This document shows positions 44,559-54,736 of a stretch of DNA of 64,000 nt, piece by piece; positions within the stretch are counted from its first letter, which is position 1; every line of letters starts with the position of its first letter. Under the pieces are notes generated by a model. That model had not been told where the DNA came from. It did no database searches and saw only the letters and a list, made by a program, of their open reading frames with translations. Location of the stretch: positions 5,332,001-5,396,000 of the forward strand of contig NZ_CP027706.1 in the NCBI RefSeq assembly GCF_003850565.1, written 5' to 3'. This DNA comes from Pseudomonas sessilinigenes (GTDB lineage: Bacteria; Pseudomonadota; Gammaproteobacteria; Pseudomonadales; Pseudomonadaceae). The translations under genes were made by a program, and so were the position numbers.

Positions 44559-45233
44559 TCAGAAGTAGAACACGACCCCGGCGCTGTAGACGAAAGGGTC
44601 CAGGACAATCTCGCCCTTGACCGGAATACCGCCCATGGCTGGAGGGGCGTTGCCAGTAGCTTCTGCTTCCAAAAACAGTCGCTTGACGTCGAAAAACAAC
44701 CCCATGTCTTCGTTATTGCGATATTCGAAGCCGGCCTGCAGGGTCAGTCCGTTCACGTCGTCGACATTCAGATTGCTAACGGCCTTGTCTTTGGAATCAA
44801 GTACAAGCATGTAAGACCACCCTGCACCAAGATAAGGCTGGAATCTGCCGAAGTTGGTAAACCGATATTGGGCGGTCAGGACCGCCGGGCCGTAAGTGAT
44901 GCTGCCAAGCTTACCCAAGTTCTTGAGCGAGCCCCCCGCCTTCAGTTCAGTGGTGGGTGGGTACCCGAGGGTGAGACCTAGAGCCCAGTTATCAGTGAAG
45001 TCATATCCAATCTCAGCTGCCACGCTGACGTTGTCTTTGACACTGGCATTCGCTCCGGGAACTTCGCCGCCGAGTAAGGGCGCTTTCAAGGTGACGTCAT
45101 TCTTGAAATCAACAAAGGCGGGGCCGGTACGTAGCCACCAATGTCCTTCTTGAGCACTTGCCGGGGAACTGATCAGGAGCAAGGCTGAGCAAAATAGTCC
45201 TGAGAGACAAACCGCATTAAGGGTTTTTTTCAT
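44559..45233 (-). CDS. OmpW-family outer-membrane porin
   Basis: 224 aa with a clear signal peptide (LNAVCLSGLFCSALLLISSP, cleavage after ASA). The mature chain begins with WWLRTGPAFVDFKND and contains OmpW/AlkL features: GYDFTDNWALGLTLGYPPTT, LTAQYRFTNFGRFQPYLGAG, and a C-terminal aromatic strand ending VVFYF. AlkL-type OmpW proteins form a lateral-exit barrel for hydrophobic molecules, which suits terpene or alkane uptake. It is divergent from the thiolase operon with a candidate operator in between. Confidence 0.92.
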   Translation of the reverse strand: MKKTLNAVCLSGLFCSALLLISSPASAQEGHWWLRTGPAFVDFKNDVTLKAPLLGGEVPGANASVKDNVSVAAEIGYDFTDNWALGLTLGYPPTTELKAGGSLKNLGKLGSITYGPAVLTAQYRFTNFGRFQPYLGAGWSYMLVLDSKDKAVSNLNVDDVNGLTLQAGFEYRNNEDMGLFFDVKRLFLEAEATGNAPPAMGGIPVKGEIVLDPFVYSAGVVFYF

Positions 45234-45262
45234 AGTTAGGTCGCTCTTGTTGTTGTTCTTTC

Positions 45263-45282
45263 ACTCTCCAGCGGGGGAGAGT
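45263..45282. promoter_or_regulatory. Inverted repeat upstream of OmpW gene
   Basis: ACTCTCC-AGCGGG-GGAGAGT, a 7-bp dyad, lies 30-49 bp upstream of the OmpW start. The right half contains GGGGGAGAG, similar to the GGGGA core recognised by MalT-type activators. Confidence 0.45.
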
Positions 45283-45560
45283 GGCAGGGCTGATCCTAAG
45301 CAAACGCCGGGGGCCTGCATGGGTTCGAACGGACTAATTTGCATAGAACACATAGAGGCGTGGGTATTACTGGAGGTGTGTCCGAGCGATAGAGGACAGG
45401 TTCCAGTGAGCTCTGCGGGATGATCCAACAGGAAGTAGATTAGTCCTAAAGAACGGCGCATCTTCCGACTACCCGCCATAGGCTTCATCCCATCGCGCTG
45501 CGGCGCTGGAAACCCGCCTGCCGCAAAGCAGGTTGTCAATTTGGGATGAGGACAAAAGAG

Positions 45561-47725
<2,165 letters not shown>

Positions 47726-47734
47726 GGAGGGCGC

Positions 47735-49858
47735 ATGTATCAAGGTAAGACACTCAGACTCTCTCCATTGGCGGATGGCCTGATCGAACTGTGTTTCGAT
47801 CGCACAGGCGAATCCATCAATAAGCTGGACAAGCTTGCGGTACGTGAACTGCGCGAGGCACTCGAATCAATTGCCGATGACTCAGCCGTACACGGCCTTT
47901 TGATCACCAGCGCCAAGGATGTATTTATCGTCGGTGCAGATATCAGCGAGTTCTCCAGCTTGTTTGCCCTGTCAGCCGAGCAGATCAGTGCTGATGTCAG
48001 GTGTTCCAACCAGGTGTTCCTGGCGCTGGAAAACCTGCCAGTACCGACTGTTAGCGTCATCAATGGTTACGCCCTGGGAGGAGGGCTCGAGCTGGCCTTG
48101 AGCACGGATTTGCGTGTGCAATCTAGCCGTGCCGAAATTGGGCTTCCGGAAGTCAAATTGGGGCTGATTCCCGGTTTTGGCGGCACTGTACGTCTTCCGC
48201 GAGTAGCAGGAGCCGCTACTGCTGTGCGGTGGATGGTGAGCGGAGCGCAGATGCCAGCCAGGGATGCGTTGGCTTATGGTGTGGTGGATGCCATTGCCGA
48301 CCCGCACGAACTACGAAATGTTGCCTTGAACCTACTCCAGCAAGCCGTGCGCGGAGAACTGCAGTGGCGCGAGGCCCGTGGACGCAAGCAGCAGCCAGTA
48401 GTTACCAGTGAGCAAGACCTCCAGCTACTCCAGCGTGAGCGTGAGCGTCAGCAGGCGCAAGGAGGTCAGCACCTGCCTGCGGCACGAATCGTTGTCGAGT
48501 TGCTTCAAGATGCATTGCTATTGAACGGGCATCAGGCACTGGAGCTCGAGTCGAGAGTTTTTGGCCAGATAGCCAAGACCCAGGCCGCCTCGAGTCTGGT
48601 ACAGGCATTCCTCAATGAACAGGCGCTGAAGAAGAGCCTGCGACAGTATCGGGACGGTGCCTCTCAAGTATCGTGTAGTGCCGTATTGGGGGCCGGAATC
48701 ATGGGCGGCGGCATCGCCTATAGCAATGCGATCAAGAGCATCGATACCAAGGTCAAGGACATCTCACCGAGTGCTTTACAAACATGCATGAATGAGGCCC
48801 GGCGTCTCGTCGACAAGGGCGTCGCAGCCGCGCGAATGAACAGGACAACGGCCGAGGCAGTTTTGGCGCGCATCACCCCTTCGCTGGACTACCAGGGATT
48901 CAATGACGTACAGCTGGTTGTCGAGGCCGTGGTGGAGCGCCTGGACATCAAGCGCGAAGTACTGAGTGAACTGGAATCGCAGGTAACACAGGAGTGCGTT
49001 ATCGCGACCAACACGTCCTCGCTGTGTCTGCATCAGATGGCCAATACGCTTCAGAACCCGGAGCGCCTGGTGGGTTTGCACTTCTTCAATCCTGTGCCAC
49101 AAATGCCATTGGTGGAGGTGGTACGTGACACGCATACCGATCGCGCAAGCTTAGGCACAGCCGTTCAGTATGTCTTGGCTCTGGGCAAGACACCTATCGT
49201 CGTCAGCGACTGCCCAGGCTTCCTGGTCAACCGCGTATTGACTCCTTACATTCTGGCGTTCCTTAAATTGCTCAGCGAGGGCGTGGAGTTCCAGCGTATT
49301 GACCAGATCATGGAAGCGCTCGGCTGGCCCATGGGACCAGCCTACCTGAACGATGTGGTCGGCCTCGATACCGCGGCCCATGTTTTTCGCGCCATCGGCT
49401 TGGCCTATCCGCGACGCATGCAAGCGGAGCTCAGCAGATACCTCGACCTATTGGCCAGGTTCGGTCGTCTGGGGCAGAAAAGTGGCGCAGGTTTCTATCT
49501 CCACCAACGTGATGCTCAAGGACGGCCCCACAAAATCCCTTCCAGTGATATTCAAGCGCTCTTAGGTATCTCCCCTGTAGGTGTTTCCCGGGTTAGCGAT
49601 CAACAAATTGTCCGCCGGCTGATGCTACCGATGTTGCTGGAGGCTGTGTATTGCCTGGAGGAGGGAGTGGTGGCCAGCGCCCATGAACTCGATACCGCAC
49701 TGACCCTGGGCCTTGGCTTCCCCAAGCATATGGGCGGTCCATTGCAGTGCATCGATTGGTTCGGTGCGACGCAGATCGTGGAGTGGACGCAGGCAGCAGG
49801 GCTCGAACTGCCTGAGCGGCTCCGAGGCGCTGGCGTACAACAAAAATTCTTCGACTGA
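47735..49858 (+). CDS. Bifunctional enoyl-CoA hydratase / 3-hydroxyacyl-CoA dehydrogenase (FadB-like)
   Basis: 707 aa. Crotonase half at about 1-190 ([53 protein letters not shown] with both catalytic Glu regions). NAD-binding half from about 310 ([72 protein letters not shown]). It lies 10 bp after the flavoprotein gene with GAGGAG-type ribosome site. The neighbouring SDR may handle a methyl-branched hydroxyacyl intermediate that this enzyme does not. Confidence 0.93.
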   Translation: MYQGKTLRLSPLADGLIELCFDRTGESINKLDKLAVRELREALESIADDSAVHGLLITSAKDVFIVGADISEFSSLFALSAEQISADVRCSNQVFLALENLPVPTVSVINGYALGGGLELALSTDLRVQSSRAEIGLPEVKLGLIPGFGGTVRLPRVAGAATAVRWMVSGAQMPARDALAYGVVDAIADPHELRNVALNLLQQAVRGELQWREARGRKQQPVVTSEQDLQLLQRERERQQAQGGQHLPAARIVVELLQDALLLNGHQALELESRVFGQIAKTQAASSLVQAFLNEQALKKSLRQYRDGASQVSCSAVLGAGIMGGGIAYSNAIKSIDTKVKDISPSALQTCMNEARRLVDKGVAAARMNRTTAEAVLARITPSLDYQGFNDVQLVVEAVVERLDIKREVLSELESQVTQECVIATNTSSLCLHQMANTLQNPERLVGLHFFNPVPQMPLVEVVRDTHTDRASLGTAVQYVLALGKTPIVVSDCPGFLVNRVLTPYILAFLKLLSEGVEFQRIDQIMEALGWPMGPAYLNDVVGLDTAAHVFRAIGLAYPRRMQAELSRYLDLLARFGRLGQKSGAGFYLHQRDAQGRPHKIPSSDIQALLGISPVGVSRVSDQQIVRRLMLPMLLEAVYCLEEGVVASAHELDTALTLGLGFPKHMGGPLQCIDWFGATQIVEWTQAAGLELPERLRGAGVQQKFFD

Positions 49859-49890
49859 ATGTCGGCTCACACCGTAGGGGAAGTTTTAGC

Positions 49891-50658
49891 ATGCAAGTAC
49901 AAGGTAGGGTTTTTCTCGTCACCGGCGGAGCTTCTGGCCTTGGTGCCGCAACGGCAGAGCATCTGATCAGTGCAGGTGCCAAGGTCGTGATAGCGGATAT
50001 GAACAGCGAGACGGGTGAGAGGCTGGTCAGCCGTCTCGGTGACAGTTGTGCCTTTGCCAAGGTCAATGTCACCTCGGCAGATCAGGTCCAGGATGCAATC
50101 CAGTTGGCCGTTGAACGATTCGGCGGTTTACATGGGGCGATCAACTGCGCCGGGATTGGTAATCCGGAAAAAGTCCTGGGCAGGCAGGGCCCACATCGTC
50201 TGGAAAGCTTTGCAAAGGTAATCGAAGTCAACCTGATCGGCACTTTCAACGTTATCCGACTCGCCGCACTCCAGATGAGCCTCAATGCTGGCAATGAGCA
50301 GGGCGAACGAGGTGTCTTGATCAACACGGCTTCGATCGCAGCATTCGATGGTCAGATTGGCCAGGCTGCCTATGCCGCTTCCAAAGGTGGTGTCGTCGGC
50401 CTGACCCTGCCAGTTGCTCGCGAATTGGCAAGTAGTGGCATTCGAGTCTGCACCATAGCCCCGGGGCTGTTTGCCACTCCAATCCTCGAAATGCTGCCTG
50501 AGGAAGCCAGAAAAGCCCTGGGAGACCAGGTCCCTTTTCCTTCTCGGCTAGGCTACCCCGAGGAGTTCGCTCAACTGGCCCGGCACATCATCGAGAATCC
50601 GATGCTCAACGGAGAAACTATCCGCTTGGATGGTGCCCTTCGGATGCCGCCGCGTTGA
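49891..50658 (+). CDS. SDR dehydrogenase (3-hydroxyacyl-CoA dehydrogenase type-2 like)
   Basis: 255 aa. Rossmann motif [19 protein letters not shown] motif as [12 protein letters not shown], catalytic Ser in [16 protein letters not shown] and YxxxK in [14 protein letters not shown]-preferring Asp in [10 protein letters not shown]. The pattern matches HSD17B10-type enzymes, which oxidise branched 3-hydroxyacyl-CoAs such as 2-methyl-3-hydroxybutyryl-CoA. That would suit methyl-branched terpenoid acids. Last gene of the operon, followed by a terminator. Confidence 0.9.
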   Translation: MQVQGRVFLVTGGASGLGAATAEHLISAGAKVVIADMNSETGERLVSRLGDSCAFAKVNVTSADQVQDAIQLAVERFGGLHGAINCAGIGNPEKVLGRQGPHRLESFAKVIEVNLIGTFNVIRLAALQMSLNAGNEQGERGVLINTASIAAFDGQIGQAAYAASKGGVVGLTLPVARELASSGIRVCTIAPGLFATPILEMLPEEARKALGDQVPFPSRLGYPEEFAQLARHIIENPMLNGETIRLDGALRMPPR

Positions 50659-50676
50659 TCTGAGCCAACCAAGCAT

Positions 50677-50700
50677 AAGCCGGCTTCAGGGCCGGCTTTT
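50677..50700. terminator. Rho-independent terminator of beta-oxidation operon
   Basis: AAGCCGGC-TTCAGG-GCCGGCTT followed by TTTTG on the + strand (four Ts from 50697). It also lies just beyond the 3' end of the minus-strand regulator. Confidence 0.9.
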
Positions 50701-50750
50701 GTCTGAGAGTGAGGGCAGAGAACAGGTGGGCCGCCCATGCTCGGGATCGC

Positions 50751-53432
50751 TCATATCCAACCATGTCGCCGAGCAATGGCCACAGCCTCGGTTCTTGAGT
50801 GGGCATCGAGTTTGGAATGAATACGACGCAGATGGGCTTTGACCGTGGTTTCAGAAAGATAAATTTTGTCGGCTATCTGCCGGTTGCGCAGTCCTTCGGC
50901 TATGTAGTGCAACACCTGCAGCTCTCGTTTACTCAATGGCTCGATAACAGCAGTGGTTGACGTGGGTTGCTTGCGCGAAGGCTGCTTAGCCGGCGACTCC
51001 TCTACAAATTGTCCGAACAGTCGTTCAACGAAATCACTGCTGACCCCTTCCGGTAAAGACAGATGCAGGTGTCGCGCCCGCCAAATGCGCAGCAGCGGTT
51101 GCAGAGTTTCACCCTCGTCCAGGAAGCTGCGCAGGAAGCCTTCGTTGCCGGCCAGTTGCAGTGCCTGGGTAACTTGTTGCAGTGCAGCTTGTTGCTTGCC
51201 CTGGGAGTTCAGGCCGGTAGCCAACAACAACTCCAGCTTCAAGCCGCGACGCAAGCGCATCTCCTGTCGAGCCTGAATACAGGCTCGGCGAATGTCTTCC
51301 TCCACGGTGGCTGCCCGACCGTTGGCGATTGCCAGACGCCAACGCATCATTTGAGGTGTTTCGATATCCTGGGCCGGCAAGCTGTAGCCTGTCAGAGACA
51401 GCCAGAACGGCATGCTCTCGACTTCACGGACGATTCGTTCACTGAGAAACAGGTCGCCATGCAGCCAATACAGCCTGGCTTGCTCCAGGCGCGCACTAGC
51501 GCGAACCCGAGGAAGATCAAGATCGAGGCCAATATTTTCAAGCTCTATGAGATGGCGTAAAGCAGTTTCCCGGTCCGCTTCGGTGGCCGCCAGGCGCGAG
51601 AGTAGTACATAGGAAAGGATCAGGGCATCGACGTGACCGTTTTGACGTGCGTAGGGGAGGCATTCGCCAATCAGGCGCCGTGCCTGGTCGAGTTGATTCA
51701 TCTCATACAACACTTCGGCCAGGGGGGCGCCGATCATGGCGCGTCCACCTGGCACGCCTTTCTGTCCCTCACGCCAGGAACTGCGATAGCTGGTCTGCAA
51801 TCGAACCTGTGCTTGGACCAGCCGTCCTTGGAGCAAATCGATCCACCCCTCGTTATAGTCGCTGATGGTCCGTATGAACGTAGTGTGCAGCATGGTTTGC
51901 TGGCCGCAGGTCTGAGCCAGCAATTGGCGAGCCTCATCGTAGCGGTTGGCGGCAATCATATGGTGCGCCTGAACTGTGGCCAGGAGGCCTCGTTGTAATG
52001 AGTATCCACTCGGCAGCTGTGCTAGCAGCTCGCGACTAGCCTGAAAACATGCCGAGATACGATCACTCATTGCCAGCATCAGGCATTCCACTGTCTGCGC
52101 ATGGACTGCGTCCGAAGGTGATTGCTGCTTGATAGCCGCGATATGCGCACTAGCCTCAGCATGGCGTCGATTGAGTATCAACGCCCAGGCGCAAGACAAG
52201 CGCAGACGTGGATGCCGGGCGAGCAGTTCTGCTGGCAACTGGTCGAACCAGCGCAGCAAACGTCGCACTCGGCCTTGTTCGAGCAGCGCCGGAGCATGCT
52301 GTTCCAGCAATTGCATCGCGGCCTCAGGGGAGTCGGCCAAGAGCAGGTGGTCGATGGCGCAAGCCGGTTTGCCTTGCTGGACGAACCATTGCGCCGCTCG
52401 GTGCTGCAACTGTCCATAACGAGCCGCAGATTGATGCCGCAACTGATTGCGCAGGTAGCTGGCGAACAGGCTGTGATAGCGATAAAAACTACCTTGGCCA
52501 TCGAGGGGCAGCAGGAACAGGTTGTTGCGCAACAACCAATCCAACATCTCTTGACTGTCCTGGCGCTGCATCAGCCAGTCGCAAGCCGGCGCACTGAACT
52601 GTTCGAACACACTGCTGGCGATGAGAAACTCCTGCTGCGCCGGTGACAGGCGTCGCAAGATATCTTCGGTAAGAAAGTCCGCCAGCTCACAATGGCGCCC
52701 TGAAAAGTGCTCCAGCAGATGGGCTGGATCATCATGTTTGGGCAAAGATAGAGTCAGCAGTTGAATGGCCGCTACCCAACCCTCGGTCCGGGAGTGCAAC
52801 AGAGCAATCTGCGGGGGAGCTAATTGCCGCGGCAAACGGGCGTGCAGCAGGCGGGTAGTTTCCTCAAGACTGAGGCACAGTTGTGTTCGGGTGATTTCCA
52901 GCAACTGACCGTGGGCCCGCAGAGTCGCCAAGCGTAGTTGCGGCACCTGTCGTGAGCTGATCAGTACTTCGCCGTGGGGCGGTAGATACTCGAGCAACTG
53001 TTGCAGCAGGGCGAGAACATCCGGGGCCTGAATCACCTCGAACTCATCGAGCAGAATGGAAAACGGATGGTTGTACAAAGCCAGTTGTTCGAGCAGTCCG
53101 GTAGCATCTACAGGCCTCTGTGCCCGGGCATTCCAACCTACTTGCAGATGGCGCACGAAGCGCTCGAGGTCGTTGTCTGCGGCATCGAGACTCAACCAGA
53201 GCGTGCGTCGCTGTTCCCGATGACAAACCGCCAGATATTGCAGGAGCAAGGTTGTCTTGCCGAAACCGGCAGGGGCATGCACCAGTACCAGCTTGCGAGG
53301 GGTACGGTTAGCCAATCGACCCAACAAGGCAAGACGGAGTTCTTGTTGAACCGGCTGCTGGGGAGGCTGTAGCTTGGACATTACAAGTTGCGGGAAGGAT
53401 TGCGCGCAGAGTGGGCGGGCAGGGATATTCAT
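50751..53432 (-). CDS. LuxR-family MalT/AlkS-type (LAL) transcriptional activator 1
   Basis: 893 aa. STAND ATPase with Walker A in VLVHAPAGFGKTTLLL (about residue 53), Walker-B-like FSILLDEFEVI, long TPR-like middle region, and a C-terminal LuxR HTH (LSKRELQVLHYIAEGLRNRQ, IADKIYLSETTVKAHLRRIH). AGGAG seven bases upstream supports start 53432. Such large ATP-dependent activators (MalT, AlkS) respond to an inducer metabolite. It lies between the beta-oxidation operon and the hydroxylase-rubredoxin pair. One of the two LAL proteins here is likely the counterpart of MyrR from strain M1; which one cannot be told. Confidence 0.93.
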   Translation of the reverse strand: MNIPARPLCAQSFPQLVMSKLQPPQQPVQQELRLALLGRLANRTPRKLVLVHAPAGFGKTTLLLQYLAVCHREQRRTLWLSLDAADNDLERFVRHLQVGWNARAQRPVDATGLLEQLALYNHPFSILLDEFEVIQAPDVLALLQQLLEYLPPHGEVLISSRQVPQLRLATLRAHGQLLEITRTQLCLSLEETTRLLHARLPRQLAPPQIALLHSRTEGWVAAIQLLTLSLPKHDDPAHLLEHFSGRHCELADFLTEDILRRLSPAQQEFLIASSVFEQFSAPACDWLMQRQDSQEMLDWLLRNNLFLLPLDGQGSFYRYHSLFASYLRNQLRHQSAARYGQLQHRAAQWFVQQGKPACAIDHLLLADSPEAAMQLLEQHAPALLEQGRVRRLLRWFDQLPAELLARHPRLRLSCAWALILNRRHAEASAHIAAIKQQSPSDAVHAQTVECLMLAMSDRISACFQASRELLAQLPSGYSLQRGLLATVQAHHMIAANRYDEARQLLAQTCGQQTMLHTTFIRTISDYNEGWIDLLQGRLVQAQVRLQTSYRSSWREGQKGVPGGRAMIGAPLAEVLYEMNQLDQARRLIGECLPYARQNGHVDALILSYVLLSRLAATEADRETALRHLIELENIGLDLDLPRVRASARLEQARLYWLHGDLFLSERIVREVESMPFWLSLTGYSLPAQDIETPQMMRWRLAIANGRAATVEEDIRRACIQARQEMRLRRGLKLELLLATGLNSQGKQQAALQQVTQALQLAGNEGFLRSFLDEGETLQPLLRIWRARHLHLSLPEGVSSDFVERLFGQFVEESPAKQPSRKQPTSTTAVIEPLSKRELQVLHYIAEGLRNRQIADKIYLSETTVKAHLRRIHSKLDAHSRTEAVAIARRHGWI

Positions 53433-53498
53433 TCTCGACTCCTGATCGTCGGGCCTTGTGGTCAGATCCGAGGATGGTTGTTCTTCTCGACAGGGGTC

Positions 53499-53520
53499 GG
53501 AGAGGGCGGGCGCCCCCTCC
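53499..53520 (-). terminator. Hairpin downstream of rubredoxin gene
   Basis: GGAGAGGGCG paired with CGCCCCCTCC around a tight loop, in the 102-bp gap between rubredoxin and the activator. It probably ends the hydroxylase-rubredoxin message. Confidence 0.6.
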
Positions 53521-53534
53521 TGATGGGATGTGGA

Positions 53535-53693
53535 TCAGATTTCGTCGAAATCGACCTTGGTCGCTCCACAGTCAGGACACATCCAGTCATCCGGCACATC
53601 GCTCAGTGGCGTTCCGGGAGCGATGCCATCTGCCGGCAGACCGGCAGCCTCGTCGTAGATGAATGAGCAGTAACGGCATTGCCAGCGCTTCAT
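53535..53693 (-). CDS. Rubredoxin
   Basis: 52 aa, typical length. The iron-binding cysteines are C6/C9 (WQCRYC) and C39/C42 (MCPDCG), with [10 protein letters not shown] and the PDDW core. It passes single electrons from a flavin reductase to a membrane di-iron oxygenase. Its ATG overlaps the hydroxylase stop (ATGA), so the two are made in a coupled ratio. The reductase is probably the FAD protein at 57448-58671. Confidence 0.95.
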   Translation of the reverse strand: MKRWQCRYCSFIYDEAAGLPADGIAPGTPLSDVPDDWMCPDCGATKVDFDEI

Positions 53694-54580
53694 GCTGCAT
53701 CCCTCCGGGTCCGGCTGGATTGGCTTACAGGACGCAAGCCGAAGGTGTTGACAATCAATGGATGCTTGGCCATGTGCTCGGCCTGCCTTAGCTCCCATAA
53801 CTTGATCATGTTGTAGAAGGGGGCGGTGGGGTACAGGTGATGCATCAGGTGATAGTTCTGGTAGGCCAACAATGGCGTCAACAGCCACTCCGCACCTGGA
53901 CGGATGTTGGAGGCGCGATATTCATCCTCCTTGGCGGTGCTCTGGAAGGGCTCGTGGGGCAGATAGACGAAGGCCATGACGAACAGGAAGGAGCTGATAC
54001 GGGTCGGTAGAATCCACAACATCAAGGCTTCTAGTCCGTAACCGGCCAGCGTCAGGGCAAGCAAGACGGCGATAATGACACTGAAATGGATGATCAGTCG
54101 TGGCAGGAACTTCCTTCGCATGGCCGCTGGCGCACGCATGAAGAAATACTTGGTGTAGTAGTAATCGAAATTGCTCCAGCGCAGGGGAAACAGCCAGTCC
54201 ATCTTGTGCCCGAAATGGTCGGGGTCTAGGGCGTTGTCGTTGGTGAAGCGATGATGCTGCATATGGATAAAGCGAGCGACATTGAACGGTGCAATCGGGC
54301 CGAAGAAGAACATACCAACATGGCCTGGCAGTTCGTTGATCCACTTGATACGCGAAACTGCGCCATGGGAGGCATCGTGTACGCAGCTGAACAATAGATA
54401 GATGACCAGGCCATTGATGATCGTTCCCGTCCATAAGGGGATAGTGCCTGCCAAAGCCAGGTAGTCCACCAGGCCAAGGATACTCAGTGAACCAAAGAAC
54501 AGCAGCACGGTAGGCCATGCCAGCAAGGGGGCGTCCATCAGTTTACGGAACTGGGTAGAGTCGCGGGTGCCAGTACTCAT
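53690..54580 (-). CDS. Membrane di-iron hydroxylase, desaturase superfamily (probable terpene hydroxylase)
   Basis: 296 aa. Membrane helices near 20-42, 48-65, 164-185 and 187-207. Histidine boxes are HDASH (68-72), HMQHH (106-110) and HLMHH (244-248), the HxxxH / HxxHH / HxxHH pattern of the fatty-acid desaturase/hydroxylase superfamily; AlkB-type NYxEHYG is absent. GGAG precedes start 54580. Coupling to rubredoxin and clustering with myr-type alcohol and aldehyde dehydrogenases and ligase suggest it makes the first oxidation, for example beta-myrcene to myrcen-8-ol. True fatty-acid desaturation is the alternative, but the rubredoxin pairing and context argue for hydroxylation. Confidence 0.85.
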   Translation of the reverse strand: MSTGTRDSTQFRKLMDAPLLAWPTVLLFFGSLSILGLVDYLALAGTIPLWTGTIINGLVIYLLFSCVHDASHGAVSRIKWINELPGHVGMFFFGPIAPFNVARFIHMQHHRFTNDNALDPDHFGHKMDWLFPLRWSNFDYYYTKYFFMRAPAAMRRKFLPRLIIHFSVIIAVLLALTLAGYGLEALMLWILPTRISSFLFVMAFVYLPHEPFQSTAKEDEYRASNIRPGAEWLLTPLLAYQNYHLMHHLYPTAPFYNMIKLWELRQAEHMAKHPLIVNTFGLRPVSQSSRTRRDAA

Positions 54581-54639
54581 AGTGTCTCCACGGCGTTTGC
54601 CAACGTTGTTTTTGTGAAGTCACTTTGGCATTGGGCCAG

Positions 54640-54682
54640 CAGGGGAAACCTAGGAAAAAGTCTGGTTCACCTTCAGGGGAAA
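54640..54682. promoter_or_regulatory. Direct repeats resembling MalT boxes upstream of hydroxylase
   Basis: CAGGGGAAA occurs at 54640-54648 and 54674-54682, 34 bp (about three helical turns) apart, in the 156-bp promoter region of the hydroxylase-rubredoxin operon. MalT boxes share a GGGGA core, and LAL activators bind tandem sites. Candidate activator sites. Confidence 0.5.
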
Positions 54683-54736
54683 AGCTCTGGATCGGTCGAC
54701 TCATTACAGTCGCTTGGGGCCGTTGGTAGACAGCGG

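Noticed and set aside
53690..54580. Calling the hydroxylase alkB
   Set aside because: The AlkB boxes (HELxHK, EHxxGHH, LQRHxxHH, NYxEHYG) are absent; only desaturase-type boxes are present.
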